A stretch of DNA of 64,000 nt from Paraburkholderia sabiae. GTDB taxonomy: Bacteria > Pseudomonadota > Gammaproteobacteria > Burkholderiales > Burkholderiaceae. How positions within the stretch are numbered: the stretch's first letter is position 1; the number at the start of each line of letters is the position of its first letter. The translations under genes and the position numbers were made by a program. Below the pieces are notes generated by a model. The model was given only the letters and a program-made list of their open reading frames with translations, was not told where the DNA came from and did no database searches. Shown one piece after another: positions 27,501-34,771 of this stretch. The DNA is taken from NCBI RefSeq assembly GCF_030412785.1, contig NZ_CP125296.1, positions 248,001 through 312,000 on the forward strand, in the 5' to 3' direction.

Positions 27501-29720
27501 GAGGTGGCGTGCCTGTTCGGTGTGTCGCTCAACGGCGGCGCGATCTCGGCGGGCAATCCGTACGATCCGTCGGGCGCGTACTCGTGCGCAGCCGCGATGC
27601 AGCGCCAGGTCGACGCAATTCCGCTCGAGCCGACTGTAGGCTGGGACAACACGCTCAACGGCAATCTCGGCGAACTGCTGATGGAGCCGACGCTGATGGG
27701 CGCGTACGAAGGCGCGGGCATCACCGTGCTCGCGAAGGGCGTGCGCGACGTGCGCGTCGGCGGGCGTCTGCAGCCCGATCCGAACTGCACGGCGAACGGA
27801 ATCTGCGTGCCGCTCACGGCCAGCAATGCCGACTGCAACACGTACTCGAGCAACTTCCTGTGCAATCCGTCACGGGTAGACGGCATCACGTTCACCAACA
27901 GCTCGCAGGGCGGCGGCGGCATCTTCCTGCACGGCTGGAACCACTATACGGAGGTGTCGAACAACCGCGTGTTCGCCAACGCGGGCACGCTGACGGGCGG
28001 GATCACGGTCGGCCAGGTGGAAGTGCCCGACGGCACGATCGCCGCCGATGGCTTCACCGAGGAGCCGTTCGCCTACAACACGCATGTCAACGTGCACCAC
28101 AACTCGGTGACGTCGAATGCGTCGTACGGCGACGAGATCAACTCGACGACGCCTTCGTCGGCAGCGGGCGTGACGTTCTGCTCGGGCGCGGACAACTATC
28201 ACTTCAACTACAACTGGGTCTGCGGCAACATGAGCAGCGGCGACGGCGGCGGTGTCGCGCACTTCGGCTTCAGCTACAACGGCGATCTGTCGCACAACTG
28301 GATCCTGTTCAACCAGAGCAACAACCCGACGCTGCCGACATACGGCGGCGGGCTGATCGCCCAGGGCGTCCCGCCCGACGGCACGTTCTGCGAGAACAAC
28401 CCCGTTGATATCGACTGCGCGCCGCAGCTCTCCGACGGCGTCGGACCTGGCCTCGTGATCGACGGCAATCTGATCGTCGGCAACACGGCGGAAAGCGGCA
28501 AGGGCGGCGGCCTGCGTCTGCAGAACATCAATGGCACGGACGTGCAGCGCAGCCCGCGCAACCGCAACCGCTGGTACGAAGTGAGCGTGGTCAACAACAT
28601 CATCGCGAACAACGTGGCGGGCTGGTCGGGCGGCGGCGTGTCGGTGCAGGATGCCGTGCGGGTGAACTTCATCAACAACACGGTGATGTCGAACGATTCG
28701 ACGGCGTCAGCGGGCGTGCTGTTCAACACGGCGCTTGCCGCGCAGGCCAACGTCGGTCCGCCGAACTGCACGACCGTCGGCTCGGAAACGACGTGCAGCC
28801 CGATCACCACGTCGACGATGCAGCCGTCCGGCCTCGAAACGGCGAAGCACACGCAGAACTTCCTGACGGCCTTCACCGCGGGTAACGCGGGATGTCCGAA
28901 CGGGCAGGACTGCAGCCACTTCTCGTTCCCTGTGATGACGAATGACGTGTTCTGGCAGAACCGCACGTTCTATATCACCGTGGGCGGGCTGAATCCGAAT
29001 ATCCCGGGCTTGCAGAACATCGTCACGCTGAACCCGACGCTGAACCAGGCGGGTCATCAGACGGGCTACTGCGATCCGAAGGCGGTGTACTGGGATATCG
29101 GCGCGTATGGCGATACGAAGCCGTCGGATCACTCGTCGGGCATGCGGCTCGCACCGCAGTATTCGATCATCACGGACGCAACCGACTACCCGGGCGCGCA
29201 CAACAGCGGAGCGAATCCGAACGTGGTGAGCCAGTACTGCAACGGCGCACGCGTGCCGCCCGAAGGCGGCGGGAATGGCTTCGCGGTGCCGCCCGGAATC
29301 GCGGACACCGTGCTGCCGAATCCGCTGTTCGGATTGATGCCGTCGGCGACACCGGATGAAGGCAACCAGTGGATCAACATGTCGTATGGACCGCTGTCGC
29401 TGTTCAACATGACGGTGAGTTCGGGCAGCACGGGCTACGGCGTGCCGCTCGGCAACTACTCGATCAAGACGGGCTCGCCTGCCGTCAATGCCGGCACGAA
29501 TGCGGGTGCGCCGAATCACGACTTCTTCGGCACGCAGCGTCCGCAGAGCGGCAGTTACGACATCGGCGCTGTGGAGTTGCCGCGCACGGGGCTGTTCGCA
29601 GGCGGCAACCTGCCGCTCGCGCCCGGCGCGCTGCTCGATCTGCTCAATCAGGTGCTGAACAACGGAGCGGCGGGAGCGGGCGGACAGCAGGCGAACGCCG
29701 TCACGGGAGGCGTGCAATGA
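21549..29720 (+). CDS. Giant secreted multidomain protein (cupredoxin-like, Ig-like, SdrD_B-like, IPT/TIG, beta-helix)
   Basis: 2,723 residues. A signal peptide (to about 33) is followed by cupredoxin-like domains to about 425 that keep the fold but lack clear copper ligands (GTYLIESGTHPSIQGPMGLYG). Two Ig/cadherin-like repeats (about 435-625; PNGTFTYVPNSGTTSDTFVY) come next, then long carboxypeptidase-regulatory or SdrD_B-like stretches (about 830-1,640; DTNGDGVSQDNEPG), an IPT/TIG-like domain (about 1,770-1,915) and a right-handed beta-helix (about 1,915-2,680; TPGDMIIVGPGNYNEMLL) ending in a DIGAVE signature. It is Cys-rich for a secreted protein. It is in one operon with the two oxidase-like genes and probably forms a scaffold or extracellular complex with them. 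Export through the secretion system at 38.7-48.6 kb is inferred. The stop overlaps the next start (ATGA). Confidence 0.85.
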   Translation: MRSSDFKRTLAGLVKAGVVASVLMSASAIVCAQSASVTLTAKAQTIALPDGQVVPMWGYTCSAAATAPATCAASNSGAGANWSPVVITTPPGSLTINLTNSLPAQVPTSLVIVGQFGGGLGASATSTPSPVHATQTATTWPIAGTGSGASFTPPTQGPRVQSFSTEVQTGATTALTWNNLRPGTYLIESGTHPSIQGPMGLYGVLVVTTPPAPGTTQGQAYPGVNYDADLPLVLSEIDPVQNQAVATAVATAGFSETRVWSGLSGGCGDPTSATYGTCYPPAVNYDPRYYLINGVAFDRSNANGSSFPITAPASTTTTTGQILLRFVNAGLRMHVPSVVGAQTGLPATSGFSLVAEDGNVLPGNPRVQSAVFLAAGKTYDVLMNSPTAGALALPVFDRQLSLSTNNQRDGGMQGYISVNGGALPTSAAGNANAKAVPDAYYLVAGNTLTVSDPGKGLMANDVGVYGVQIKTQPTGGTLTLNPNGTFTYVPNSGTTSDTFVYQANGNPALTAVVTLNACSAGSSCLTGAPVASDDAFSSNIASQLHIGAPGVLGNDRDPAGLPLTASIAGGASGGTVTLNADGSFNVTPSAAPVGNATSTVTFQYKAVNSQNTASAPATVTVTFKGGSGLVVAVKDAKTGSAINDYRWIIEEDRTFQIDPACQVNSTTRPSTCPPLPVPSLGTSFHTSYMPVVAAGCVGTVSCESGQTVFDPTSNTHVPAVCDVGNGVCRTGVAQQTAVDPAQVALDPTKHYYLSILPGDAGNTFTNGAGAPQPVDPNNPDGPQRQFDIAKDCPSGPGGADFAPGSGTCGHAMGGAPIAPAQHAVNVLLQQTPLQTAKISVFVFEDDAPVNGEVDVSGGTDAFGTAREPGLGGFEVKLFDDAGGTGDATGQMTYDMFNMPLSNSLQGTIDPSTGLDACPITKAKDGLVGMIPTCPKFESDGKTMSPLVGQAIIANLMPGRYGVVATPAADRIAKGEEWLQTNTLDGQKAHDAFIKVGGPAYFQEFGPAGFHVTIGFANPKIINARLPGVCKGVACNNGVTGKITNLHYSRPPNENLYSSGSRESLSFTQCYVSVGDPDLEDIAFTRCNADGTFSINGLPDGLFRITVFDQWNDQIVDGLATAVQLKGGQVQNIGDLPVLQWHTNLYTRSFMDTNGDGVSQDNEPGLALVPTNIRFRDGSYSNFNNTDLNGYASFNEVFPLFNWYIAEADTTRYKQTGVHVVYDAGGPPDGTPGGGSSSIAANFANTKESSTAHLPSALRVPGATYCNDADCNDRTGTNPSTGRVDPPWVTTMGWQGFSGQNSFIEFGKAPYGANENGGIHGEVIYASTRPFDDPALLIHTSWTPDVPNVTVNLYAEGTAADGTQSLKLVDTTKTSSWDDWAQGFRSDGMPNMNCPGQETTDPFFFTLKDSPQWLDSQHRALPAHSQFKCYDGMHAFNQLQPAPYDGMYQFPSVTGRDPSKGTPTGSNCAICSKLADGSYMLPPGKYVVEIIVPPGYELVKEEDKNILIGDNYIAPVTQQFGGLGNIFILPDQAAVNATYNRNNAQNPTTDLGSSPRHEGDTGSVETFWPCVGALRVVPDYISLFPGSQEVAPFAGASRHLCDRKEVVLTDQMSVLAKFWVFSSTHVAAHFTGFMLDDFSSEFDPYSPQFGEKFAVPNVPVSLKDFAGNEVSRVYSDQWGIFNGMNYSTWEVNPPNPTGYAPTMMVACMNDPDMPDPAHPGQTIRDPLFNPAYSQFCYEIPFMPGQTQYMDTPVVPVSAFADGYNPPDCAYPDATPAISSVTGDSSGGGAGPWVSQAGHTLTIKALGDQQVPNHAYGGPAATTAPYNQKFVSRHYGFGTAQGSGTVTIGGVNAHVNSWSDTQISVNVPTLSANQSSCTIQQRGVNTQTRCGELVITSGNGKKSIDTVTVTIGGKPPTYVGGENGTSNALQAAIDKATPGDMIIVGPGNYNEMLLMWKPVRLQGVGAPSVVVNANTHPSGKLDPWRREVACLFGVSLNGGAISAGNPYDPSGAYSCAAAMQRQVDAIPLEPTVGWDNTLNGNLGELLMEPTLMGAYEGAGITVLAKGVRDVRVGGRLQPDPNCTANGICVPLTASNADCNTYSSNFLCNPSRVDGITFTNSSQGGGGIFLHGWNHYTEVSNNRVFANAGTLTGGITVGQVEVPDGTIAADGFTEEPFAYNTHVNVHHNSVTSNASYGDEINSTTPSSAAGVTFCSGADNYHFNYNWVCGNMSSGDGGGVAHFGFSYNGDLSHNWILFNQSNNPTLPTYGGGLIAQGVPPDGTFCENNPVDIDCAPQLSDGVGPGLVIDGNLIVGNTAESGKGGGLRLQNINGTDVQRSPRNRNRWYEVSVVNNIIANNVAGWSGGGVSVQDAVRVNFINNTVMSNDSTASAGVLFNTALAAQANVGPPNCTTVGSETTCSPITTSTMQPSGLETAKHTQNFLTAFTAGNAGCPNGQDCSHFSFPVMTNDVFWQNRTFYITVGGLNPNIPGLQNIVTLNPTLNQAGHQTGYCDPKAVYWDIGAYGDTKPSDHSSGMRLAPQYSIITDATDYPGAHNSGANPNVVSQYCNGARVPPEGGGNGFAVPPGIADTVLPNPLFGLMPSATPDEGNQWINMSYGPLSLFNMTVSSGSTGYGVPLGNYSIKTGSPAVNAGTNAGAPNHDFFGTQRPQSGSYDIGAVELPRTGLFAGGNLPLAPGALLDLLNQVLNNGAAGAGGQQANAVTGGVQ

Positions 29721-30214
29721 GACGCCTCGTCATCGCGGCGGCATGGGTCGGCTGGGCCGCCGCGCTGGCGGTCCCCGCAACGGCGCAGCAGACCCAGCAG
29801 GTGTCGGTGCAAAGCGGCAGCGCTCACACTTCTCACGCGTCGCACTACGAGCCGATGAAGCTGCCGCAGCATGCGCGCGCGTTCTACCAGTCGGTACGCG
29901 GCATCGACAGGCTGAGCGTGCGGCGCACCGCGTCGGGCAACCTGTTGCGCTTCAGCTATCGCGTGACGGATCCAGCGGCAGCGAAGCTGCTCGGCGACAA
30001 GAGCACGACGCCGTATCTGTACGGCGAAGCGAAACACGTGCTGCTCGAAGTGCCCGTGATGGACAACATCGGCCAGTTGCGGCAGACGGGCGACCTCGAA
30101 GTCGGCCAGGAATACTGGATGGTGTTTTCGAACAAGGGCGATGTGGTGAAGGCAGGAGACCGCGTCAACGTGCTGATCGGCTCGTTCCATATCGACGGAC
30201 TGGTCGTTCAGTGA
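29717..30214 (+). CDS. Exported protein of unknown function
   Basis: 165 residues: signal peptide ending ATA near residue 23, then a compact mixed domain (YEPMKLPQHARAFYQSVRGI, LLRFSYRVTDPAAAKLLGDK, VLLEVPVMDNIGQLRQTG, YWMVFSNKGDVVKAGDRVNV) that looks like a small beta-sandwich. No family was recognised with confidence and there are no Cys or metal motifs. Its ATG overlaps the stop of the giant gene (ATGA), so it is translationally coupled and probably works with that complex in the periplasm. Confidence 0.75.
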   Translation: MRRLVIAAAWVGWAAALAVPATAQQTQQVSVQSGSAHTSHASHYEPMKLPQHARAFYQSVRGIDRLSVRRTASGNLLRFSYRVTDPAAAKLLGDKSTTPYLYGEAKHVLLEVPVMDNIGQLRQTGDLEVGQEYWMVFSNKGDVVKAGDRVNVLIGSFHIDGLVVQ

Positions 30215-30249
30215 AGCGGTGCGCGCGGCAACATATCGAGGAGACAGAC

Positions 30250-31065
30250 ATGAAACGGGGCATTCGGATGACGGCTGGCACGACGCTCGCGCTGACCGCG
30301 ATCGCCGCTTCGCAGGTGGCAATGGCGGCGGGCGGCGGCGGCATGAGCGCGTCGCAGGTGGTCGAACGCAACGTGGCCGCGCGCGGCGGATTGCAAGCGT
30401 GGCGCGCCGTCACGACGATGATGATGAGCGGGCAGATCGACGTCGGCGGCACGAAGCCCGTCAAGCTGCCGTTCGTGATGACGATGAAGCGCCCGCACAA
30501 GAGCCGCTTCGAACTGAACTTCGATAACCAGATTGCGTATCAGGTCTACGACGGCGCGCAGGGTTGGAAAGTGCGGCCGTTTCTCGGGCGCAATGTCGCC
30601 GAACCGTATACGGCTGCCGAAGCGAAATCCGCGGCGGAAACGGCAGATCTCGACGGCCCGCTGATCGACTATGCGGCCAAGGGCAGCCAGATTGCGATGC
30701 AAGGCATGGAGACCATAGAGGGTCATCGCGCCTACAAGATCCTGCTGACGACGAAGGACCAGCGGCAGCGGCATGTATGGATCGACGCGTCGAGCTTTCT
30801 CGAACTGAAGGTTGAAGGCGATCCGCGCCGGCTGGATGGCCGCCTGCATAACGTCGCCGTGTATTACCGCGATTACCGGCGCGAAGGGGCGTTGACGGTG
30901 CCGCATGTTCTCGAGACGCAGGTGACGGGCGTCAAGCAGAAGCATCAGATGACGATCCAGCGCGTCGCGGTGAATCAGCCCGCCGACGATACGCTGTTCG
31001 CGAAGCCCCAGTTGCCCGCACAGGGACAACCGGCACCCGCGCCCGCGAAGGTCGCGGCCAAATAA
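30250..31065 (+). CDS. LolA/LolB-like exported protein 1
   Basis: 271 residues with a signal peptide ending AMA at about residue 26. The mature part begins ASQVVERNVAARGGLQAWRAV and continues with strand pairs (FVMTMKRPHKSRFELNFDNQ, VYDGAQGWKVRPFLGR, HVWIDASSFLELKVEG), the pattern of outer-membrane lipoprotein-sorting / LolA-like folds (half-barrel that binds lipid). A Pro/Ala-rich tail ends KVAAK. GGAGACAGAC lies upstream of the ATG. It is a tandem paralogue of the next gene and in the same operon. A chaperone or carrier role for a lipidated or hydrophobic partner is inferred. Confidence 0.75.
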   Translation: MKRGIRMTAGTTLALTAIAASQVAMAAGGGGMSASQVVERNVAARGGLQAWRAVTTMMMSGQIDVGGTKPVKLPFVMTMKRPHKSRFELNFDNQIAYQVYDGAQGWKVRPFLGRNVAEPYTAAEAKSAAETADLDGPLIDYAAKGSQIAMQGMETIEGHRAYKILLTTKDQRQRHVWIDASSFLELKVEGDPRRLDGRLHNVAVYYRDYRREGALTVPHVLETQVTGVKQKHQMTIQRVAVNQPADDTLFAKPQLPAQGQPAPAPAKVAAK

Positions 31066-31091
31066 GCGGCGCGTTCGCACGAGGTCCGATC

Positions 31092-31913
31092 ATGAAACGC
31101 ATCGTCACCTGGTTGCTGGCGGGCTGCGTATCCGCCATCGCGTGGGCGCAGATGCCCGCAGCCGAACATCCCCTTACCGTCGACGAAATCATCGCGAAGA
31201 ATGCGACTGCGCGCGGCGGCGAAGAAGCATGGCGGCAGATTCGCACGATGCTCTGGACCGGGCACGTGGAAAGCGCGAATGCGCCGACGCCGAACGCGCC
31301 GTTCGTGCTCGCGCTGCGGCGGCCCAGCAGCACGCGCTTCGAGATCACGGCGATGAGCCAGCGGATCGTGCGCATCTTCGACGGCAGGGAAGGCTGGAAG
31401 ATCAGGCCGTCGTCGGGCGGCGCGCCCGATGTGCAGGCTTATGCGCCCGCTGAAGTGCGCTTTGCGCGCGACGAGCAGGTGATCGACGGTCCGTTGCTCG
31501 ATCACGCGGCGAAGGGCATTACGGTGGCGCTCGACGGCATGGAAGCGATCGAAGGGAAGAACGCTTACCGGCTCAACGTCACGTTGCCGTCGGGCGCGCA
31601 TCGGCATGTGTGGGTCGATGCCGCGACGTTCCTCGATATCCGCTACGACCGCGAAGCGCCCACCCTGTCGCGCACGCCGGTGATAGTCGAAGTGACGTAT
31701 CGCGACTTTCGCGAAGTGGACGGCTTGCAGGTGCCGTTCGTGATCGAGAGCAGCGTGGCGGGCGCGGCGAAGAAAGACCGGCTCGTGCTCGAAAGAGTGT
31801 CGATGAATCCGCCGCTCGACGAGGGCATGTTCATCAAGCCCGCGATACCGGGGCGCCACGCAACGGTGGCCGTGGGCGTGAGCGGCATGCCCGCGCTGCG
31901 TCCTGCGCCGTAG
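31092..31913 (+). CDS. LolA/LolB-like exported protein 2
   Basis: 273 residues, clearly paralogous to the preceding gene: a signal peptide ending AWA, then LTVDEIIAKNATARGGEEAW, FVLALRRPSSTRFEITAMSQ, IFDGREGWKIRPSSGG, VIDGPLLDHAAKGITVALDG, HVWVDAATFLDIRYD and PFVIESSVAG. The same LolA-like half-barrel fold is expected. Its stop lies 2 nt before the cytochrome gene start, so the two are coupled. It may carry the same or a related ligand as its paralogue. Confidence 0.75.
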   Translation: MKRIVTWLLAGCVSAIAWAQMPAAEHPLTVDEIIAKNATARGGEEAWRQIRTMLWTGHVESANAPTPNAPFVLALRRPSSTRFEITAMSQRIVRIFDGREGWKIRPSSGGAPDVQAYAPAEVRFARDEQVIDGPLLDHAAKGITVALDGMEAIEGKNAYRLNVTLPSGAHRHVWVDAATFLDIRYDREAPTLSRTPVIVEVTYRDFREVDGLQVPFVIESSVAGAAKKDRLVLERVSMNPPLDEGMFIKPAIPGRHATVAVGVSGMPALRPAP

Positions 31914-31915
31914 TC

Positions 31916-33544
31916 ATGATGCGCGGTCACGTCGCGAGCGGGTGGCTGCTGGGATTCGCACTGGCCGCGAGCGCGCTGCTATCCACATTCGGCGCGCACG
32001 CATCGCCGCCTATGAATCCCGGCGAGGCGATCTTTCGCGACGGCATCGCGGGCGACGGCAGTGCCGTCGAAGCGACGCATCACGAGCAGCTCGCGATGCG
32101 CGGCGCGGCCGCTGCGTGTGCGAATTGCCATCGGCGCAGCGGTCTCGGTGCGAAGGAAGGCAACACGACGATTCCCCCGATCGCCGCGCAGTATCTGTTC
32201 CGTCCGGGCGCGCAGAGCGCGGACGAACTCATGGTGCCGTTTATCGACGGGATGCGCACGGCTCGCCAGCCATACAGGGAAGCGACGCTTGCCCGCGCGA
32301 TCCGCGAAGGCATCGATTCCGAAGGCAGGCCGCTCGGTTATCTGATGCCGCAATTCGCGCTCAGCGATGCGGACATGCATGCGCTGATCGATTATCTGAA
32401 GACGCTCGACCGCCGCAGAGCGCCCGGCGTGACCGACACCGTCCTGCATTTCGCGACGATCATCACGCCTGACGCCGATCCCGTGAAGCGGCGCGGCATG
32501 CTCGACGTGCTGCAACACTATTTCGCCGACAAGAACGCCGCGCCGCTTGGCGCGACGCCCGCGCTGCGCTCGTCGCGCAAGATGATGTTCATGGTCAATC
32601 GACGCTGGGAACTGCATGTGTGGGAGCTGCATGGCGCAGCGGATACCTGGCGCGAGCAGTTACAGCACTATCTCGCGCAGCAGCCGGTGTTCGCCGTGAT
32701 ATCGGGGCTGGGCGGCCGGAACTGGGCGCCTGTTCACGACTTCTGCGAACGCGAGGAAGTGCCGTGTCTGTTTCCGAATGTCGAAGTGCCCGTTGAAAGC
32801 GAGCATGATTTTTATTCGATGTACTTCTCGCGAGGCGTGCTGCTCGAAGCGCAGCTGATCGCGCAGCGAATACGCGAGCCGGCGCGGCCCGTCAGAAGCG
32901 TGCTGCAGGTGTATCGGGCAGGCGATAGCGGCGAGGCCGCCGCGCAACTGCTCGCCACGACTTTGCGCAGACAGGGTATTGCCGTCGACAATCGCGCGTT
33001 GTCGGCTAATGCAGGCGTTGCTGCCGCGCTTCGCAACGCATCGCATGCCGATGCAGTCGTGCTGTGGCTGCGGCCGCCCGATCTCGCTGCGCTCGGCGAG
33101 GCGCCGCATCCATCGACGGCCGTGTATGTGTCGGGAATCATGGGCGGACTCGACCGCGCGCCATTGCCCGCGTCGTGGCGCGCCAACGCGCGGCTCGCCT
33201 ATCCCGTCGATCTGCCGCAAGGGCGGCGCGTGCGTGTCGACTACGCATTCGGCTGGTTCGCGATCCGCCATATTCCCGTCGTCGACGAACGCGTGCAGGC
33301 CGATACCTATCTCGCGTGCGGACTGCTCGCGGAAACGCTGAGCCATATGGTGGATGCTTTCGTGCGGGACTATCTCGTCGAACGTATCGACGACATGCTC
33401 GAGCATCGCATTCTCACGGGCTACTATCCGCGCCTGACGCTTGCGCCGGGGCAGCGTTTCGCGTCGAAGGGCGGCTACATCGTGCGCTATGCGGAGCCCG
33501 ACCGGCTGCGTGTCGTCGCCGATAGCGACTGGATCGTGCCTTAG
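31916..33544 (+). CDS. Cytochrome c fused to periplasmic-binding-protein-like domain
   Basis: 542 residues with a signal peptide ending AHA (about residue 29). A class-I cytochrome c domain has the haem motif CANCH at 68-72 and a likely distal Met144 in GYLMPQF. From about residue 175 a type-1 periplasmic-binding-protein fold follows (DTVLHFATIITPDADPVKRR, VFAVISGLGGRNWAPVHDFC, VPCLFPNVEVP, SVLQVYRAGDSGEAAAQLL, AVVLWLRPPDLAAL, TAVYVSGIMGG). One polypeptide thus joins an electron carrier to a ligand-binding module. In this operon it could take electrons from the copper oxidases or sense or deliver a substrate. There is no Shine-Dalgarno; it relies on coupling to the gene before. The start could also be 31919. 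Confidence 0.82.
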   Translation: MMRGHVASGWLLGFALAASALLSTFGAHASPPMNPGEAIFRDGIAGDGSAVEATHHEQLAMRGAAAACANCHRRSGLGAKEGNTTIPPIAAQYLFRPGAQSADELMVPFIDGMRTARQPYREATLARAIREGIDSEGRPLGYLMPQFALSDADMHALIDYLKTLDRRRAPGVTDTVLHFATIITPDADPVKRRGMLDVLQHYFADKNAAPLGATPALRSSRKMMFMVNRRWELHVWELHGAADTWREQLQHYLAQQPVFAVISGLGGRNWAPVHDFCEREEVPCLFPNVEVPVESEHDFYSMYFSRGVLLEAQLIAQRIREPARPVRSVLQVYRAGDSGEAAAQLLATTLRRQGIAVDNRALSANAGVAAALRNASHADAVVLWLRPPDLAALGEAPHPSTAVYVSGIMGGLDRAPLPASWRANARLAYPVDLPQGRRVRVDYAFGWFAIRHIPVVDERVQADTYLACGLLAETLSHMVDAFVRDYLVERIDDMLEHRILTGYYPRLTLAPGQRFASKGGYIVRYAEPDRLRVVADSDWIVP

Positions 33545-33571
33545 ACGCAAGCACCGACGCGCTCTATGTGC

Positions 33572-34213
33572 TCAGCCGCTGGCAGGCAGTAGCCGCCGGT
33601 ATTTTTCGAGCACGCGCGGCACGTACGAACGCGTCTCGGGAAACGACGGCACCCGATAACCCGCGCGTATCACCGCGTTCTCGCCCGCGTTATACGCGGC
33701 GAGCGCCAGTTCGACATCGTCCTTGAAGAGATCGAGCAGGAAGCGCAGATAGCGCGCGCCGGCGAGCACGTTGTCGCGCGGATTGAACATGTTGCCGTCG
33801 GAGAATCGGCGTGCCGTGTCCGGCATCAGCTGCATGAGACCGAGCGCGCCCTTGTCGGAGACGGCATACGGGTTGTAGCGCGATTCCACGTCGATCACGG
33901 CGTGAATGAGTTCGGGTTGCAGATGAAAAGTTTCGCTGGCTTCCGCGATCACCGTATCGAACTGCGCGGTATCGACGGGCACAGTGCGCGAGTCGCCGGG
34001 CTGCTTTGCGCGACCAGAAGCGACAGGCGCAGCGACGATCACCGACATGCCCGCCTTGCCCGGCGTATCGGTCAGCACGACTGCGCCCGAGCGATCGACC
34101 TTGCCGAAGATATCCGCGTGCGCCGCGTGCATGAACACGAACAGCACGGCCCCGAGTACGACGGATGGCGCGGTCGACGAATGAGCCGGTCGTGTCGCTG
34201 CATGCCCGCGCAT
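33572..34213 (-). CDS. Lytic transglycosylase (SLT family, GH23)
   Basis: 213 residues with an N-terminal hydrophobic segment (VVLGAVLFVFMHAAHA), then a short DUF4124-like segment (DIFGKVDRSGAVVLTDTPG). The SLT domain follows with catalytic Glu110 in IDVESRYNPYAVSDKGALGL, MQLMPDTARRF, and AAYNAGENAV. It cleaves the glycan backbone of peptidoglycan, and enzymes of this kind open the wall for secretion machines. The start at 34213 is set by GGAGATCC; an upstream GTG/ATG frame to 34315 lacks support. It is convergent with the cytochrome gene, and motif TGGAGGG...ACCCA (34298-34314) lies 85 bp upstream of its start. Confidence 0.88.
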   Translation of the reverse strand: MRGHAATRPAHSSTAPSVVLGAVLFVFMHAAHADIFGKVDRSGAVVLTDTPGKAGMSVIVAAPVASGRAKQPGDSRTVPVDTAQFDTVIAEASETFHLQPELIHAVIDVESRYNPYAVSDKGALGLMQLMPDTARRFSDGNMFNPRDNVLAGARYLRFLLDLFKDDVELALAAYNAGENAVIRAGYRVPSFPETRSYVPRVLEKYRRLLPASG

Positions 34214-34297
34214 GATGGATCTCCGCTGGTGTTCTGATTCTGTTGCGCGGTCCAGCGCTCGGCAATGGGGCGTGTTCCCCTTTTTCGAATGGGCGAG

Positions 34298-34314
34298 TGG
34301 AGGGCTTTCACCCA
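34298..34314. promoter_or_regulatory. Candidate operator, copy A of TGGA-N8-ACCCA motif
   Basis: TGGAGGGCTTTCACCCA matches the sequence at 38610-38626 (TGGAGGGGCTTTACCCA) in 14 of 17 positions without gaps; a shorter relative lies inverted at 36846-36861. It is 85 bp upstream of the transglycosylase start. The binding protein would most likely be one of the two NarL-type response regulators encoded nearby. Confidence 0.45.
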
Positions 34315-34597
34315 CTGTACAGAAACGTTACAGGTGGGCCGGTTAAGGACGCCAGCGTCTCGCGCAGTCCGGAGGCGTGTGGCGGACATGAAAGACGGAA
34401 GCAGGAGAGCGCCGCACGAGCGTGAGCGGAAACTTCTCCAATAAAGATCGCGCTGCGTGGAAATGAACTTTTTGCGGATTATTACCGAACGGCGAAACGG
34501 AAAGAAAACGATCAGAAATGAAACGTTTTTAGAGGCAACTTTTACCGATATCTGACGAATTCTTAATCGACCATCCGTCTGATCAGGCCGCGCGAGA

Positions 34598-34614
34598 TTG
34601 GCAAGCTCCTTGCT
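34598..34614 (+). promoter_or_regulatory. Sigma-54 (RpoN) promoter
   Basis: TTGGCAAGCTCCTTGCT has the obligatory GG and GC dinucleotides exactly 10 nt apart and is close to the consensus TTGGCACG-N4-TTGCW. Transcription would start near 34626, giving a leader of about 145 nt before the response-regulator start at 34772. The sigma-54 activator encoded at 48931-50316 is the natural partner. Confidence 0.72.
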
Positions 34615-34771
34615 GTTTCTGCGCGAAAGCTCGCTGCAGAGGGAACTTGAAACACGTAGTTAGCATATCGAAATACTAACGTAATGTTCAAGAAAGTAAC
34701 AATCGAAAGAAGAAGAATTTGTGCTCGCCGATCTTAAAGCCATAACAGATGTCGGAGCCGAGGAGCCGAAA

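Larger units (their letters stand above)
34214..34771. other. Divergent regulatory region, AT-rich part at 34440-34700
   Basis: 558 bp without a supported gene, between the transglycosylase and the response regulator. It holds a repeated motif at 34298-34314, an AAAACG-N13-CGTTTT inverted repeat at 34505-34529 (possible activator site) and a sigma-54-type promoter at 34598-34614. It is less GC-rich than its surroundings. Confidence 0.5.

Noticed and set aside
18307..29720. Oxidase genes as a copper-resistance copAB operon
   Set aside because: No CopA-type Met-rich repeats or CopB-like barrel. The order of genes and the giant partner do not fit copper resistance.
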